A program made the translations under genes and the position numbers. A stretch of 64,000 bases of DNA from Marinobacter szutsaonensis (GTDB taxonomy: Bacteria; Pseudomonadota; Gammaproteobacteria; Pseudomonadales; Oleiphilaceae). Positions 17,985 through 27,912 of the stretch are shown here, piece after piece (positions within the stretch are counted from its first letter, which is position 1; each line of letters begins with the position of its first letter). The stretch lies in assembly GCF_039523335.1 (NCBI RefSeq), contig NZ_BAAAFC010000002.1, forward strand, positions 62,001-126,000, read 5' to 3'. The notes beneath the pieces are model-generated. The model saw nothing but the letters and a program-made list of their open reading frames with translations. It searched no databases and had not been told where the DNA came from.

Positions 17985-18398
17985 ATGAAGAATACGACCC
18001 GTTCTTTTGGTCGCCTTCTGGCTGCAGCCGGTGTGGCGGTTACGCTGGGCCTGGCGCCCTTGGCCCAGGCAGATGAAACCGTGGCAGTGAAAAATGCCCT
18101 TTACGGTGCCGGTTACGACATCACGAACGTCAGCTCCGGGATGGATGACAAGACCCGTGCCGCGCTGACCCAATTCCAGAAAGATCATGGCCTCGAGGCT
18201 ACCGGTGCCCTGAACGAGGCAACCCGCAAGGCTCTGGGTATGATCACCGTGCAGGTCGCTGCGGCGCCGGCGCAGAGCAGTGGATCGCAGGGTGCGGAAA
18301 AATCGGCATCGAGCGCCGCGTCCGCCGAGCCAGCGAAGGAATCCGGGGAAAAGGACGCCATCGAGGAAGATGAGGACGGTGGCTGGTCGTTCTGGTAG
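17985..18398 (+). CDS. Secreted peptidoglycan-binding-domain protein with acidic WSFW tail
   Basis: A 137-residue exported protein. A signal peptide (MKNTTRSFGRLLAAAGVAVTL, cut near AQA-DE) precedes one PG_binding_1 domain (about 30-85: VKNALYGAGYDI, ALTQFQKDHGLEATGALNEAT). A Ser/Ala/Glu-rich linker follows, and an acidic tail ends GGWSFW. AGGTGAG lies five bases before the ATG at 17985; a GTG three codons upstream with AGGAG is an alternative start. It probably binds the cell wall in the periplasm. A strong terminator follows. Confidence 0.75.
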   Translation: MKNTTRSFGRLLAAAGVAVTLGLAPLAQADETVAVKNALYGAGYDITNVSSGMDDKTRAALTQFQKDHGLEATGALNEATRKALGMITVQVAAAPAQSSGSQGAEKSASSAASAEPAKESGEKDAIEEDEDGGWSFW

Positions 18399-18423
18399 CG
18401 CTCCCGGTTCGCCGTTCATGAAA

Positions 18424-18457
18424 AAGCCCGCCAGGTTGATGCCTGGCGGGCTTTTTT
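18424..18457. terminator. Bidirectional rho-independent terminator
   Basis: A 12-bp perfect stem (18424-18435 with 18442-18453) around TTGATG, with a T-run after it and an A-run before it. It separates the secreted protein gene from the convergent ilvD. Confidence 0.9.
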
Positions 18458-18475
18458 CTGGCTGTCCGGAAGAGG

Positions 18476-20311
18476 TCAGTCGAGTTTCGACAGATCCCGG
18501 ACTGCGCCCTTGTCGGCACTGGTGGCCAGCAGGGCGTAGGCCTTGAGCGCCGCCGAGACCTTGCGGTCGCGCGGCAGATCCGGCTTCCAGCCCTTGGCGT
18601 TCCGGGCTTCCCGGCGCCGGTCCAGCTCCTGCTGGTCGAGCTGGACATTGATGGAGCGGTTGGGAATGTCGATCAGGATAGTGTCGCCATTCTCGATCAG
18701 GCCAATTTCCCCGCCGGCTGCTGCTTCCGGAGACGCGTGGCCGATGGAGAGCCCTGAGGTGCCGCCGGAGAATCGGCCGTCCGTGAGCAGGGCGCAATCC
18801 TTGCCCAGTCCCTTGGACTTCAGGTAGCTGGTGGGATAGAGCATTTCCTGCATGCCGGGTCCGCCGCGGGGGCCTTCGTACCGGATGATGACCACTTCTC
18901 CGGGTTTCACCTCGTCACCGAGGATGCCGGCGACCGCCGAGTCCTGGCTCTCGAACACCCGGGCCTTGCCTTCAAATACATAGATGCTTTCATCCACACC
19001 GGCGGTTTTCACTACGCAGCCGTCCCGGGCGATGTTGCCATAGAGCACCGCCAGGCCACCTTCGGTGGAGTAGGCGTTGTCCACGGAGCGGATGCAGCCG
19101 TTCTCCCGGTCGCCGTCCAGGCTCGGCCAGCGGGTGCTCTGGCTGAAGGCTGTCTGGGTTGGAATGCCCGCCGGCCCGGCCTTGTAGAGCTCCACCACTT
19201 CCGGGGTCGGGGAACGCATGATGTCCCAGGTTTCCAGGGCTTCTTTCATGGTCTTGCTGTGAACGGTGGGCAGGTCGGTGTTGATCAGCTTGCCCCGCTC
19301 CAGTTCACCCAGGATGCCCATGATGCCGCCGGCACGGTGGACGTCTTCCATGTGGTATTTCGGCGAGTTGGGCGCCACCTTGCACAGCTGGGGCACATGG
19401 CGGGAGAGCCGGTCGATGTCGGCCATATCAAAATTCACCCCGCCTTCCTGGGCTGCCGCCAGCAGGTGCAGGATGGTGTTGGTGGACCCGCCCATGGCGA
19501 TGTCCATGGTCATGGCGTTCTCGAAAGCGGCCTCGGAGCCGATGCTGCGGGGCAGCACGCTGGCGTCGTTTTCTTCGTAGTAGCGGCGGGCATTCTCGAC
19601 GATCTGGCGCCCGGCCTTGAGGAACAGCTGTTCGCGGTCAGCATGGGTGGCCAGCAGCGAGCCGTTGCCAGGCAGGGCCAGGCCAATGGCCTCGGTCAGA
19701 CAGTTCATGGAGTTGGCGGTGAACATGCCGGAGCAGGAGCCACAGGTCGGGCAGGCACTGCGCTCATACTCTTCCACCTGTTCGTCGCTGGCGTTCGGAT
19801 CCGCGGCGATGACCATGGCATCCACCAGGTCCAGCTTGTGCTCGGATAGCTTGGTCTTGCCGGCCTCCATGGGCCCGCCGGAAACAAAGATGGTCGGGAT
19901 GTTCAGGCGCATGGCGGCCATAAGCATGCCCGGGGTGATCTTGTCGCAGTTGGAAATGCACACCAGGGCGTCGGCACAGTGGGCATTGACCATGTACTCC
20001 ACCGAGTCGGCAATGATTTCCCGCGAGGGCAGGGAGTAGAGCATGCCGTCGTGGCCCATGGCGATGCCGTCGTCCACCGCTATGGTGTTGAATTCCTTCG
20101 CTACACCGCCGGCAGCTTCGATTTCACGGCACACCAGCTGCCCCAGATCTTTCAGATGCACATGGCCGGGTACGAACTGGGTGAACGAGTTGGCAACCGC
20201 AATGATCGGTTTGCCGAAATCCTCGTTTTTCATACCGGTAGCGCGCCAGAGGGCGCGGGCACCGGCCATGTTGCGGCCGGCTGTGGATGTCCGCGAACGA
20301 TACTGAGGCAT
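18476..20311 (-). CDS. ilvD: Dihydroxy-acid dehydratase
   Basis: IlvD dehydrates 2,3-dihydroxy-isovalerate and its homologue in valine, isoleucine and leucine synthesis. The 611-residue cytosolic enzyme has iron-sulfur ligand Cys in CISNCDK and [11 protein letters not shown], and the C-terminal [19 protein letters not shown]. The start at 20311 (MPQYRSRT) fits the family and its usual length (about 615); an in-frame extension to 20386 has no support. It is divergent from the HDOD gene and alone in its unit. Confidence 0.97.
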   Translation of the reverse strand: MPQYRSRTSTAGRNMAGARALWRATGMKNEDFGKPIIAVANSFTQFVPGHVHLKDLGQLVCREIEAAGGVAKEFNTIAVDDGIAMGHDGMLYSLPSREIIADSVEYMVNAHCADALVCISNCDKITPGMLMAAMRLNIPTIFVSGGPMEAGKTKLSEHKLDLVDAMVIAADPNASDEQVEEYERSACPTCGSCSGMFTANSMNCLTEAIGLALPGNGSLLATHADREQLFLKAGRQIVENARRYYEENDASVLPRSIGSEAAFENAMTMDIAMGGSTNTILHLLAAAQEGGVNFDMADIDRLSRHVPQLCKVAPNSPKYHMEDVHRAGGIMGILGELERGKLINTDLPTVHSKTMKEALETWDIMRSPTPEVVELYKAGPAGIPTQTAFSQSTRWPSLDGDRENGCIRSVDNAYSTEGGLAVLYGNIARDGCVVKTAGVDESIYVFEGKARVFESQDSAVAGILGDEVKPGEVVIIRYEGPRGGPGMQEMLYPTSYLKSKGLGKDCALLTDGRFSGGTSGLSIGHASPEAAAGGEIGLIENGDTILIDIPNRSINVQLDQQELDRRREARNAKGWKPDLPRDRKVSAALKAYALLATSADKGAVRDLSKLD

Positions 20312-20472
20312 GTGTTCTGGTCTCTCTCTTGGGTCCTGACAAATTCCGTAAAAAACAGAGGATACCAGATTCGGCCCGGCGCGCATGGTTGTTTTTGCCC
20401 CGGCTGGTGACTATAAACAAGACATGAACCGGAAGATTGCTGCGTTCTGCTGAGCGGAGAAGGAGTTCGTCT

Positions 20473-21729
20473 ATGGCTGGCCGGGAACGCCTGCCTCTGG
20501 GTCGCCTGAAAAGCTTCCACCCCCTGAACCGACTGACCGCCGACCAGCTGGTCCTGCTGGTTAACCGTGCTGAGCGTCGTTGCCACAAATCGGGCGAGAC
20601 CGTGATCGAGCAGGGCGTGCGGGATGGTCTGGATTTTTTCCTGATCAGCGGCGCCGTCGAGCTGCACGCCAAGGATGGTCGCAAATCGGTCATTGAGGCG
20701 GAGACGGACAAAGCGCTCAATCCCATTGCGCGTCTGCAGCCCCGCATGTACGAGGTGGTTGCCATCAGGCCCAGTGAGTTCCTGGTGATCGAGCAGGACA
20801 TACTCGACGACTTCCTGAATTCGGCTCCGGTGAGCCAGGTGGAAATGGAATCGTCAGGGGACTGGGTTGCCTCGGGCAGTGCCGAGCATCGGCTGCGGAT
20901 GGAATTCAATTCGGAGCTCCGGTCCAACCATATCCGTTTGCCCAGCGTGCCGGATATGGCCTGGAAGATACGCCGCACCGCGGCCCGGGAAGGCCTCTCG
21001 GAGAAGAAGCTGGCCATGGCGGTGACGGCCGATCCCGCCATGGCAGCCAAGCTGGTGCGGGCCTGCAACAGCCCTGTGTACCGTGGTTTGGGCGGTGTCA
21101 GCAGTGTACACGAGGCAGTCACCCGGCTCGGTATGCGTACCACTCGGCAGCTGGTGGCCGAGTTTGCCCTGAGGGATGTGTTCAGAAGCCGGCAGCTGAG
21201 CCTGCAGAGGGAAATGCTGAAGCTCACTCAGCAATCCCGGGAACTGGCTGCACTCTGCTGGCTGCTGGCCGATCAGATTGAGGGGCTGGATCGTGATGAG
21301 GCGGAGCTGGCCGGACTGTTACATGATATTGGCACAGTGCCGCTACTGGTCCTGGCCGAGCATCACCCGGGCCTGTGGTCCAGTGACGCCAGGCTGCAGT
21401 CTGTCAGTAAACAATTACGGGCAGAGTTCGGCACCGCCCTGCTCGAGAGCTGGGGTTGCCCGCCACCCCTGGTGGAGGCGGTGCGCCATGGGGAGGATTG
21501 GCAATATGAGTGTTCCCAAGAGAGCCCGCAGCTGGTGGATGTGGTGATCGTCGCCCGGTTGCATTCCACGATCGGCTCAAGCCAGAATGGCGAGCCTCCA
21601 GCCCTGAACCAGGTGCCCGCGCTCGGGCGACTGGGTGGGCCGGAGCCCGGTGCCTCCCATAGCCAGGAGCTTCTTGCCGAAGCCTGGGCGAGGGTAGAGC
21701 AAACGCAACTTTTGCTGTCGACTCGATGA
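20473..21729 (+). CDS. Cyclic-nucleotide-binding-like and HDOD domain signalling protein
   Basis: A 418-residue cytoplasmic protein with a Crp-type cyclic nucleotide-binding-like domain (about 15-125; FFLISGAVELHAKDG) followed by an HDOD domain (about 150-370; LPSVPDMAWKI, AVTADPAMAAKLVRACNSP, AGLLHDIGTVPLLVL). HDOD proteins act in signalling, often near c-di-GMP systems, without proven enzymatic activity. GGAG lies seven bases before the ATG at 20473. The stop overlaps the next start (ATGA). Whether the cNMP domain binds ligand is uncertain, because a clear phosphate-binding RTA motif is not visible. Confidence 0.85.
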   Translation: MAGRERLPLGRLKSFHPLNRLTADQLVLLVNRAERRCHKSGETVIEQGVRDGLDFFLISGAVELHAKDGRKSVIEAETDKALNPIARLQPRMYEVVAIRPSEFLVIEQDILDDFLNSAPVSQVEMESSGDWVASGSAEHRLRMEFNSELRSNHIRLPSVPDMAWKIRRTAAREGLSEKKLAMAVTADPAMAAKLVRACNSPVYRGLGGVSSVHEAVTRLGMRTTRQLVAEFALRDVFRSRQLSLQREMLKLTQQSRELAALCWLLADQIEGLDRDEAELAGLLHDIGTVPLLVLAEHHPGLWSSDARLQSVSKQLRAEFGTALLESWGCPPPLVEAVRHGEDWQYECSQESPQLVDVVIVARLHSTIGSSQNGEPPALNQVPALGRLGGPEPGASHSQELLAEAWARVEQTQLLLSTR

Positions 21730-22319
21730 CCAAGCCAATCATGCATGTCCCCCTCTTTCCCCTGAATTCCATTGTCCTGCCCCGGGGACGTATTCCACTT
21801 CAGCTGTTTGAGCCGCGCTACATCGATATGCTGACGCGTTGCCTCAAGGAGGACCGGGGATTCGTCGTGGTGCTGCTGAGGGATGGCGAGGAGGCCGGTC
21901 CGGTTGCGCGCTTCTATGATATCGGCACCTATGTCCGGATCATCGATTTCCAGCAGCTCGAGAACGGCCTGCTGGGCATTACCGTTGAGGGCGAGACCAA
22001 GGTGTCCGTGGTCCGCAGCTGGCAGCAGGATGATGGTCTGAACGTCGGCGATGTGGAGTGTCTGCTCGAGGAGGCCTGGAGTGAGGTTCCCGAGCGCTAC
22101 ATCGAGTTACCCTCGGTGCTGCAGGCTCTGTTCAGGCACCCGGTTATCCGTGACCTTTCCATGGAGGTGGATTACGAGGATGCCCGGGATGTGGGCTGGC
22201 GGCTGACGGAACTTCTACCCCTGGATAAACAGGAAAAGCAGCGCCTGGTGGAACTTCAGGATCCCCTGGAACGGCTCAGCCGCCTGCAGGGTTTGCTGGA
22301 GGCGCTGGAAGAGGGCTAG
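21726..22319 (+). CDS. Lon-substrate-binding (LAN) domain protein
   Basis: A 197-residue protein consisting of the Lon protease N-terminal (LON_substr_bdg) domain alone: VPLFPLNSIVLPRGRIPLQLFEPRYIDML is the hallmark beginning. No ATPase or protease domain follows. Function of these stand-alone LAN proteins is not established. It overlaps the HDOD gene by four bases, so the two are co-translated. Its last 44 bases overlap in antisense with the end of the DedA-PAP2 gene. Confidence 0.9.
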   Translation: MTKPIMHVPLFPLNSIVLPRGRIPLQLFEPRYIDMLTRCLKEDRGFVVVLLRDGEEAGPVARFYDIGTYVRIIDFQQLENGLLGITVEGETKVSVVRSWQQDDGLNVGDVECLLEEAWSEVPERYIELPSVLQALFRHPVIRDLSMEVDYEDARDVGWRLTELLPLDKQEKQRLVELQDPLERLSRLQGLLEALEEG

Positions 22320-23778
22320 CCTGCTCCGTGACCGGTTGCCGGGAATACTCCTCCACGGCTGCGGGCCAACGGTTATGCACATAGCCGACAGTAAAAAGCC
22401 CCCAAAGCAGCAGGGCCGCGACGGTAAAGCCATCAGTGTGGATGGGCACCCGGTCAAAGCGGCTGTAGCTGGCCCGCACCAGGCCGGTGATCGCCAGCCC
22501 CAGCAGGATTCCCCCGATGATATCCGTGAACCAGTGCACCCCGAGGTACAGGCGGCTTATGGCCACCGGCAGCAGGGGTAACGAAAACAGCACGTAGGCC
22601 TGCCAGCGTTTCCGGTGTCGGGTTTCCCCGGCCACAAAACCTGCCAGCATGGTGACGAAGACGGTAATTCCGGCACTGTGGCCGCTGGGAAATGCCCCGG
22701 AAGACGGTGGTTGGAATACCTGGTCCGGGCGGGGGATGCCCAGGGTCGACTTCATCAGCCAGACCAGGACGAGGGTAAGGGCGGCGGCGAACAGTATGTG
22801 CAGCGCAGCGGCATAGTAACCCCGGAAACCCAGCACCAGCACTGCCAGAAAAGACGCCGTCACCAGAACCGCAGGGTCGCCGATCAGGGTAACGGTGATC
22901 GCAGGGCCATCAAGCAGGGGTTGCCGTAGCTGGCGGAACCACTCGAGGGTCAACTGGTTGAAAGGTTCCAGTGCCCCGGTTACCGCGAGCTGCCCCCAGA
23001 TCAGCAACAGTCCGGACGCAGTCACCGCCATGAGTACGGAGGCCAGGGGAAACTCTCCTTCCCGGGCCGGCCGGTCGTTGGTGTAGAGGCGCCAGAACCG
23101 GTGCGACAACTCGTACTGCCGCATCCGTTGCTCGAACCAGCGGTAGGCCCGGCCCCCTTCGCCCAGGCCCATCTGGAAGCGGATCAAGATCAGATAGACC
23201 ACAAACAGAGCCGCGAGGCTGACGCCCATGACCGCATAGAAATGGGCGGGAGGGCGCAGTTCACTCTGCAGCGCGCTGCCGACAAGAAAGCCGGGCAGGA
23301 TATAGACGGGAGCCCAGCCAATGGCGGAGGCAATGTTGAATCCCAGGAACCGTCGCCAGGGCATCCACAGGGCGCCGGCGATCAGGGGAATGATGGGGCG
23401 GATGGGGCCGATAAAGCGCCCGATCACCACGCTCTTGCCCCCGTGCCGGTGGAAAAAGGCTTCGCCCTTGTTGAGCAGCACCGGGTAGCGACTCAGGGGC
23501 CAGACCGAAGTGAGTCGACCCTGTAACTGGCGCCCCAGGGCGAAACTCACGCTGTCGCCGGCAACCGCTCCCAGCCCCGCCCAGACCAGTGCCTCGGTCA
23601 GTGGCATGCCGGTTTTACCGGCCAGGGCTGCCACCGCAAACAGGATTGCAACCCCGGGAACGATAATGCCCGCGATCGCCAGGGACTCGATAAATGCGGT
23701 CAGAAACAGGGCGCCGGCCAACAGCCCGGGATTGGCTGATAGCCATGCCGTCAGCTCTGTCAGCCAGGCGGTGCTCAT
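22276..23778 (-). CDS. DedA-family / PAP2 phosphatase fusion membrane protein
   Basis: A 500-residue inner-membrane protein with two modules. Residues about 10-190 are a DedA (SNARE-associated) domain with FIESLAIAGIIVPG and the FHRHGGKSVVIGRFIGPIRP motif. Residues about 280-450 are a PAP2 phosphatase domain with KSTLGIPRP, PSGHS and RLYLGVHWFTDIIGG, the three PAP2 motifs, all complete. Such fusions are thought to act in polyprenyl- or phospholipid-phosphate recycling. The Pro/Ala tail overlaps the convergent LAN gene. Its start overlaps the stop of a GGDEF gene by four bases, so it is the third gene of a coupled operon. Confidence 0.9.
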   Translation of the reverse strand: MSTAWLTELTAWLSANPGLLAGALFLTAFIESLAIAGIIVPGVAILFAVAALAGKTGMPLTEALVWAGLGAVAGDSVSFALGRQLQGRLTSVWPLSRYPVLLNKGEAFFHRHGGKSVVIGRFIGPIRPIIPLIAGALWMPWRRFLGFNIASAIGWAPVYILPGFLVGSALQSELRPPAHFYAVMGVSLAALFVVYLILIRFQMGLGEGGRAYRWFEQRMRQYELSHRFWRLYTNDRPAREGEFPLASVLMAVTASGLLLIWGQLAVTGALEPFNQLTLEWFRQLRQPLLDGPAITVTLIGDPAVLVTASFLAVLVLGFRGYYAAALHILFAAALTLVLVWLMKSTLGIPRPDQVFQPPSSGAFPSGHSAGITVFVTMLAGFVAGETRHRKRWQAYVLFSLPLLPVAISRLYLGVHWFTDIIGGILLGLAITGLVRASYSRFDRVPIHTDGFTVAALLLWGLFTVGYVHNRWPAAVEEYSRQPVTEQASPLPAPPANPAGG

Positions 23779-24773
23779 GCCTCGATGGTCTCTCCCGGGC
23801 TGAACCAGGCGGAATCAGCGCCACGTTTGCGGGCTTCTTCAAGCGCCTGTCTGGCGCGTTTGCGCAGTGTGTCGGTACGGGTATCGCCACTGCCACGGGT
23901 CGTGCATCCGAGGCTCACCGTGGCCGTGCCGAGCACGGGCCATTGGTGTTCGGCAATGTTCCGTCGGATACGCTCGGCAATCACCCGTACCCCTTCCTCG
24001 GGTGTAAACGGAAGCACCAGGAAGAATTCCGAGTCGTCCAGTGTGTACAGGGTGTCACCAGCGCGGATGACCCCGAACAGGTGCTGGGTCATATCGCGGA
24101 ATACCGCCTGGCTCGCGTCCTCGCCATGCAGATCCCGGGCTTCATCCGCGTAGTCCAGGCCAAGGTGGATAACCGATAGCGGGTGGCCGGTGGCGATGGC
24201 CCGACTGATTTCTTTCTGCAGGGTTTCGTCGAGGAAGCGGGCATTATGGGCGCCGGTGACGGGATCAGTGATCGCCAGATCTTCTGCGGACTGGGCCATG
24301 TGGCCGTAATGCCAGGTGTAGAGGCCGGTTACGGTAAGCAGGATCAGGAGGCCGGTGGTAATGGTCAGAGCTTCACTGGCCGGATGCTTCAGGAACAGGG
24401 TCACCGCGAGTGGAACAAGCAGCAGTACCGACAGCCCCACCCCTTGCCGCAGGGGCAGGATGAGCAGGTTCAGGACCAGCAGGGGCATCGCCCAGTGGCT
24501 GATGCCCGGACCGTCCATGGTGATCAGTGCCGCAACCAGTCCGCTGTTCAGTCCGGACAGGATGATCAGATGACCCGGAGACGCGAGCTGGTGTCGGCGG
24601 TTGATGATGGTGTAGATCAGTCCGGCCGTGGTGAGAATGGCCATGCCGGAAGCCAGGTAGAACAGGTCGTAGAAACCGTAACGCAGGTTCTGGCCTGCCA
24701 GGCTGGCAATGAACACAGTGGCCAGCACGTAGCCGGCGCTGTGGGTCCAGGTCCTCAGGCGGGTTTCGGTCAT
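23775..24773 (-). CDS. Membrane GGDEF-domain protein with degenerate active site and intact I-site
   Basis: A 332-residue protein with about five membrane segments (residues 10-150) and a cytoplasmic GGDEF-fold domain (about 165-320). The catalytic motif is DDSEF instead of GG[DE]EF, and the DxLTGLxNR entry reads DPVTGAHNAR. The inhibitory c-di-GMP-binding I-site is kept: RAGD lies exactly five residues before DDSEF. By analogy with PelD-type proteins this suggests a c-di-GMP receptor and not a cyclase. It overlaps both neighbours by four bases. Confidence 0.85.
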   Translation of the reverse strand: MTETRLRTWTHSAGYVLATVFIASLAGQNLRYGFYDLFYLASGMAILTTAGLIYTIINRRHQLASPGHLIILSGLNSGLVAALITMDGPGISHWAMPLLVLNLLILPLRQGVGLSVLLLVPLAVTLFLKHPASEALTITTGLLILLTVTGLYTWHYGHMAQSAEDLAITDPVTGAHNARFLDETLQKEISRAIATGHPLSVIHLGLDYADEARDLHGEDASQAVFRDMTQHLFGVIRAGDTLYTLDDSEFFLVLPFTPEEGVRVIAERIRRNIAEHQWPVLGTATVSLGCTTRGSGDTRTDTLRKRARQALEEARKRGADSAWFSPGETIEA

Positions 24774-25783
24774 GACGCCGGTCTCTCCTGCCCGGCCATG
24801 CCGTGGTTCTGCTGTGACCAGGCGCTGTAGACCTGGGTCCGGTTGCCGCCCTGTTGCTGGGCGCGTCTCAGGGCGTGGGCAGCGCTCTGCTGCAGGCTGT
24901 CCGCGTCATCGCCGATATTGAGCCCGGCAATGCCGGTGCTCACGGTCAGGCGCATTCCATGGGATTCGAGCAGCCTTTGCAGGCCGGCGCGGATGGTTTC
25001 GGCACGGTCGAGGGCGTTATTGGTGCCGATACCTGGCAGGATGACCAGGAACTGCAGGTCTGCCACCCGGTAATAGGTGTCGAAGTCCCGCAACTGGGAA
25101 TGCAGGTAGCGGCCGATACGGGGCAGGATCGAGCGGATGTCCTCGTCCCGTTCCTTGTCGGTGAGGTGTGTGTCCAGCCCGATCATGATCACGGACATAT
25201 CCGTGCCTTCCCGCTCACTGCGCTGGATCTCCTTGTGCAGATCCGCGGACAGGTATTCCCGGCTGGCGGCCTGGGTCAGCTCGTCGGTGCGCCTTAACGG
25301 CGCAAGCTGACGGCTCTTGTATTCACGGAGAAACACCAGCAGGCCCGACAACAGCAGCGTGAGCAGAAAGGCGCTGATCATCTGGTGCCGGTCAGGCAGC
25401 CCGGTTGCCCACCAGACGCCGGCCATGGCCAGGATGGTCACCGCCAGGGCCAGGATCATGGCGGTGGCGGGCGGGAACAGCGCGAAGGCGACCAGGGGAA
25501 CGGCGTAGAGCCAGTGAGTCATGGCCCAGGGGCCCACCACGAATCCGGACAGCAGCAAAAGTGCGAGGGCCAGGAAAAACAGCCGTTGAATCAGGGGCCA
25601 GGGCCGCTTTGCCCGGGCCGGATGAAAGGTGCGACCGCTGATGACAATACCGGCACCCGCAGCGGCAATCGCCGCCATCAGGGGCTGGCCGAGCAGGGCA
25701 CTCAGCAGCGCAATGGCCAGAAATGCCACGAATCCGGCTCGTGACAACCTGGTCAGCAGGAATTTATCGGCCGTCTGGGCCAT
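24770..25783 (-). CDS. Membrane GGDEF-domain protein with degenerate active site and intact I-site (second copy)
   Basis: A 337-residue protein organised like the next gene: five or six N-terminal membrane segments, then a GGDEF-fold domain from about residue 180. The catalytic motif is ADLQF, and the entry motif DELTQAASRE has also lost the nucleotide-binding Asn. The I-site RDFD with a five-residue gap is present. The start at 25783 has GGAAGGA six bases upstream. The two GGDEF genes probably arose by duplication but have diverged strongly. It is the first gene of the operon. Confidence 0.85.
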   Translation of the reverse strand: MAQTADKFLLTRLSRAGFVAFLAIALLSALLGQPLMAAIAAAGAGIVISGRTFHPARAKRPWPLIQRLFFLALALLLLSGFVVGPWAMTHWLYAVPLVAFALFPPATAMILALAVTILAMAGVWWATGLPDRHQMISAFLLTLLLSGLLVFLREYKSRQLAPLRRTDELTQAASREYLSADLHKEIQRSEREGTDMSVIMIGLDTHLTDKERDEDIRSILPRIGRYLHSQLRDFDTYYRVADLQFLVILPGIGTNNALDRAETIRAGLQRLLESHGMRLTVSTGIAGLNIGDDADSLQQSAAHALRRAQQQGGNRTQVYSAWSQQNHGMAGQERPAS

Positions 25784-25929
25784 GGTGTGTCCTTCCTCTC
25801 CCGGCGCATCCATTGAGTATGAAGCATAGCGCAGCGGTATAATAATGGTTTGGGATGCGTACTTGAAACGGGAAAGGTAAAGTTAGGCCCTTATTCCTGA
25901 ATTTGACTGACAAGGTACAAGGACACGGG

Positions 25930-27186
25930 ATGGATATAGCAGCATACATGGCCGAGGTCGGCCAGCAGGCGCGAGCGGCTGCCACACAGGTGGCCCGGTC
26001 AACCACGGCCACGCGCAACCAGGCTTTGCTGGCCACGGCGGAAGCCCTTGATGCCGCTCGCAACGAACTGGCGGTTGCCAACAGCAAGGATCTGGAGAAG
26101 GGGCGCGAGAATGGCCTCGATGCCGCCATGCTGGACCGACTGGAACTGACCCCGCAGCGTATTGACGCCATGATTGAGGGGTTGAGGCAGGTTGCCTCGC
26201 TGCCGGACCCGATCGGTGAGATCACCGGCATGACCTATCGCCCGTCCGGCATCCAGGTCGGCAAGATGCGGGTGCCCCTGGGGGTAATCGGCATCATCTA
26301 TGAATCCCGTCCCAACGTCACTGTGGAAGCCGCGAGCCTGTGCCTGAAATCGGGTAATGCCACGATCCTGCGTGGCGGATCCGAGGCCATTCACTCCAAT
26401 CAGGCCATTGCCGCCTGCCTGGCCCAGGGCCTGGCCGCGGCGGGGTTGCCCGAGACCGCCGTGCAGGTGGTGAAGACCACGGACCGTGTGGCAGTCGGTG
26501 AACTGATTACTATGCCCCGCTACGTCGATGTCATCGTGCCCCGTGGCGGCAAGGGACTGATTGAGCGAATCAGCCGGGATGCCCGGGTGCCGGTCATCAA
26601 GCACCTGGATGGTGTGTGCCATGTCTATATCGACAGTCATGCCGATCCGGAGAAGGCGCTGAAAGTGGCGGTGAACGCCAAGACCCAGCGCTACGGCACC
26701 TGCAACACCATGGAGACCCTTCTGGTGGACCGGGAAGTGGCGGCGGACATCCTGCCCCTGCTGGCCTCCGCATTCGAGGAGAAAGGCGTGGAGCTGCGGG
26801 GCTGTCCCGAGACCCGCGAGATCGTCCCGGCGGCGGGTGAAGCCACCGAAACGGATTGGGAAGAGGAATACCTGGCGCCGATCCTGGCGGTTCGTGTGGT
26901 GGACGGCCTCGATGGCGCTATCGAACACATCAATCGCTACAGCTCCCAGCATACCGACAGCATCATCACCGAAAACTACACCCGGGCCCGTCGCTTCATC
27001 ACCGAAGTGGATTCAAGTTCCGTCATGGTCAATGCGTCCACCCGGTTTGCCGATGGTTTTGAGTATGGTCTGGGTGCGGAGATCGGAATTTCCACCGACA
27101 AGATCCACGCCCGTGGCCCGGTGGGGCTGGAGGGTCTGACCTCCCAGAAATACGTGGTGTTCGGCGACGGTCATATCCGGACCTGA
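25930..27186 (+). CDS. proA: Gamma-glutamyl phosphate reductase
   Basis: ProA reduces gamma-glutamyl phosphate to glutamate semialdehyde in proline synthesis. The 418-residue aldehyde dehydrogenase-fold protein has [16 protein letters not shown], the active-site Cys in [13 protein letters not shown] and the ending [19 protein letters not shown]. The ATG at 25930 has AAGGA upstream; a TTG nine codons earlier is less likely. A TATAAT box occurs at 25838-25843. It heads the run nadD-rsfS-rlmH. Confidence 0.97.
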   Translation: MDIAAYMAEVGQQARAAATQVARSTTATRNQALLATAEALDAARNELAVANSKDLEKGRENGLDAAMLDRLELTPQRIDAMIEGLRQVASLPDPIGEITGMTYRPSGIQVGKMRVPLGVIGIIYESRPNVTVEAASLCLKSGNATILRGGSEAIHSNQAIAACLAQGLAAAGLPETAVQVVKTTDRVAVGELITMPRYVDVIVPRGGKGLIERISRDARVPVIKHLDGVCHVYIDSHADPEKALKVAVNAKTQRYGTCNTMETLLVDREVAADILPLLASAFEEKGVELRGCPETREIVPAAGEATETDWEEEYLAPILAVRVVDGLDGAIEHINRYSSQHTDSIITENYTRARRFITEVDSSSVMVNASTRFADGFEYGLGAEIGISTDKIHARGPVGLEGLTSQKYVVFGDGHIRT

Positions 27187-27842
27187 TGCCCATGCACGTT
27201 ATTTATGGTGGCACCTTCGACCCGATCCACCATGGCCACTTGCGGCTGGCGATCGAGCTGTGTGATCGCCTCGAGGTCGATCGCGTCAGTCTGGTTCCCT
27301 GTCACATTCCGCCACACCGGGGTGATACCGGAGCCACCGCGTCCCAGCGGCTGAAACTTCTGGAGCTGGCGGTGCAGGGCGAGTCCCGGTTGCACATTGA
27401 CGACCGGGAATTGCGCCGCGCGGGTGCCTCCTACACCGCCGATACCCTGCGCCAGTTGCGACGGGAGTTGGGGGCGGATCATCCACTGGTAATGGTGGTC
27501 GGCACCGATGCCTTTGCCGGCTTCGATCGCTGGCGGGAGTGGGAATCCATACCGGAACTGGCGCACATTGTGGTTGTGCGCCGCCCTGGCCCCGGACTTG
27601 ATCCCGAAGGGACACCTGCGACGCTGCTGGCGAAGAGGAAAGTTGAGGATGTCAGGAGCCTCCGGACTTCGCCCGCCGGATGCGTTCTGGAGCTGGATCC
27701 GCCGCTTCTGGATATCTCCGCCACCGGAATCCGGGAACGGATCGCCGTCGGCCGCTCACCCCGCTACCTGATCCCGGATTCGGTCTGGGAAGAAATCCGC
27801 CAGCAGGGACTGTACGGTGCCTGCCCCGAGGGGAACTTTTAG
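27186..27842 (+). CDS. nadD: Nicotinate-mononucleotide adenylyltransferase
   Basis: NadD makes nicotinate adenine dinucleotide in NAD synthesis. The nucleotidyltransferase motif GGTFDPIHHGHLR is at the N-terminus, and ISATGIRERI-type ISxTxIR sequence is near the C-terminus. The start overlaps the proA stop (TGATG); an ATG two codons later is equally possible. The 218 residues match the family. Confidence 0.96.
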   Translation: MPMHVIYGGTFDPIHHGHLRLAIELCDRLEVDRVSLVPCHIPPHRGDTGATASQRLKLLELAVQGESRLHIDDRELRRAGASYTADTLRQLRRELGADHPLVMVVGTDAFAGFDRWREWESIPELAHIVVVRRPGPGLDPEGTPATLLAKRKVEDVRSLRTSPAGCVLELDPPLLDISATGIRERIAVGRSPRYLIPDSVWEEIRQQGLYGACPEGNF

Positions 27843-27912
27843 TGCTACAATCGCGTCTGAGTATGACTATTCGGGCGGCCAATCCGGCTGAAGCCCGTAC
27901 AACAGGGTAATT

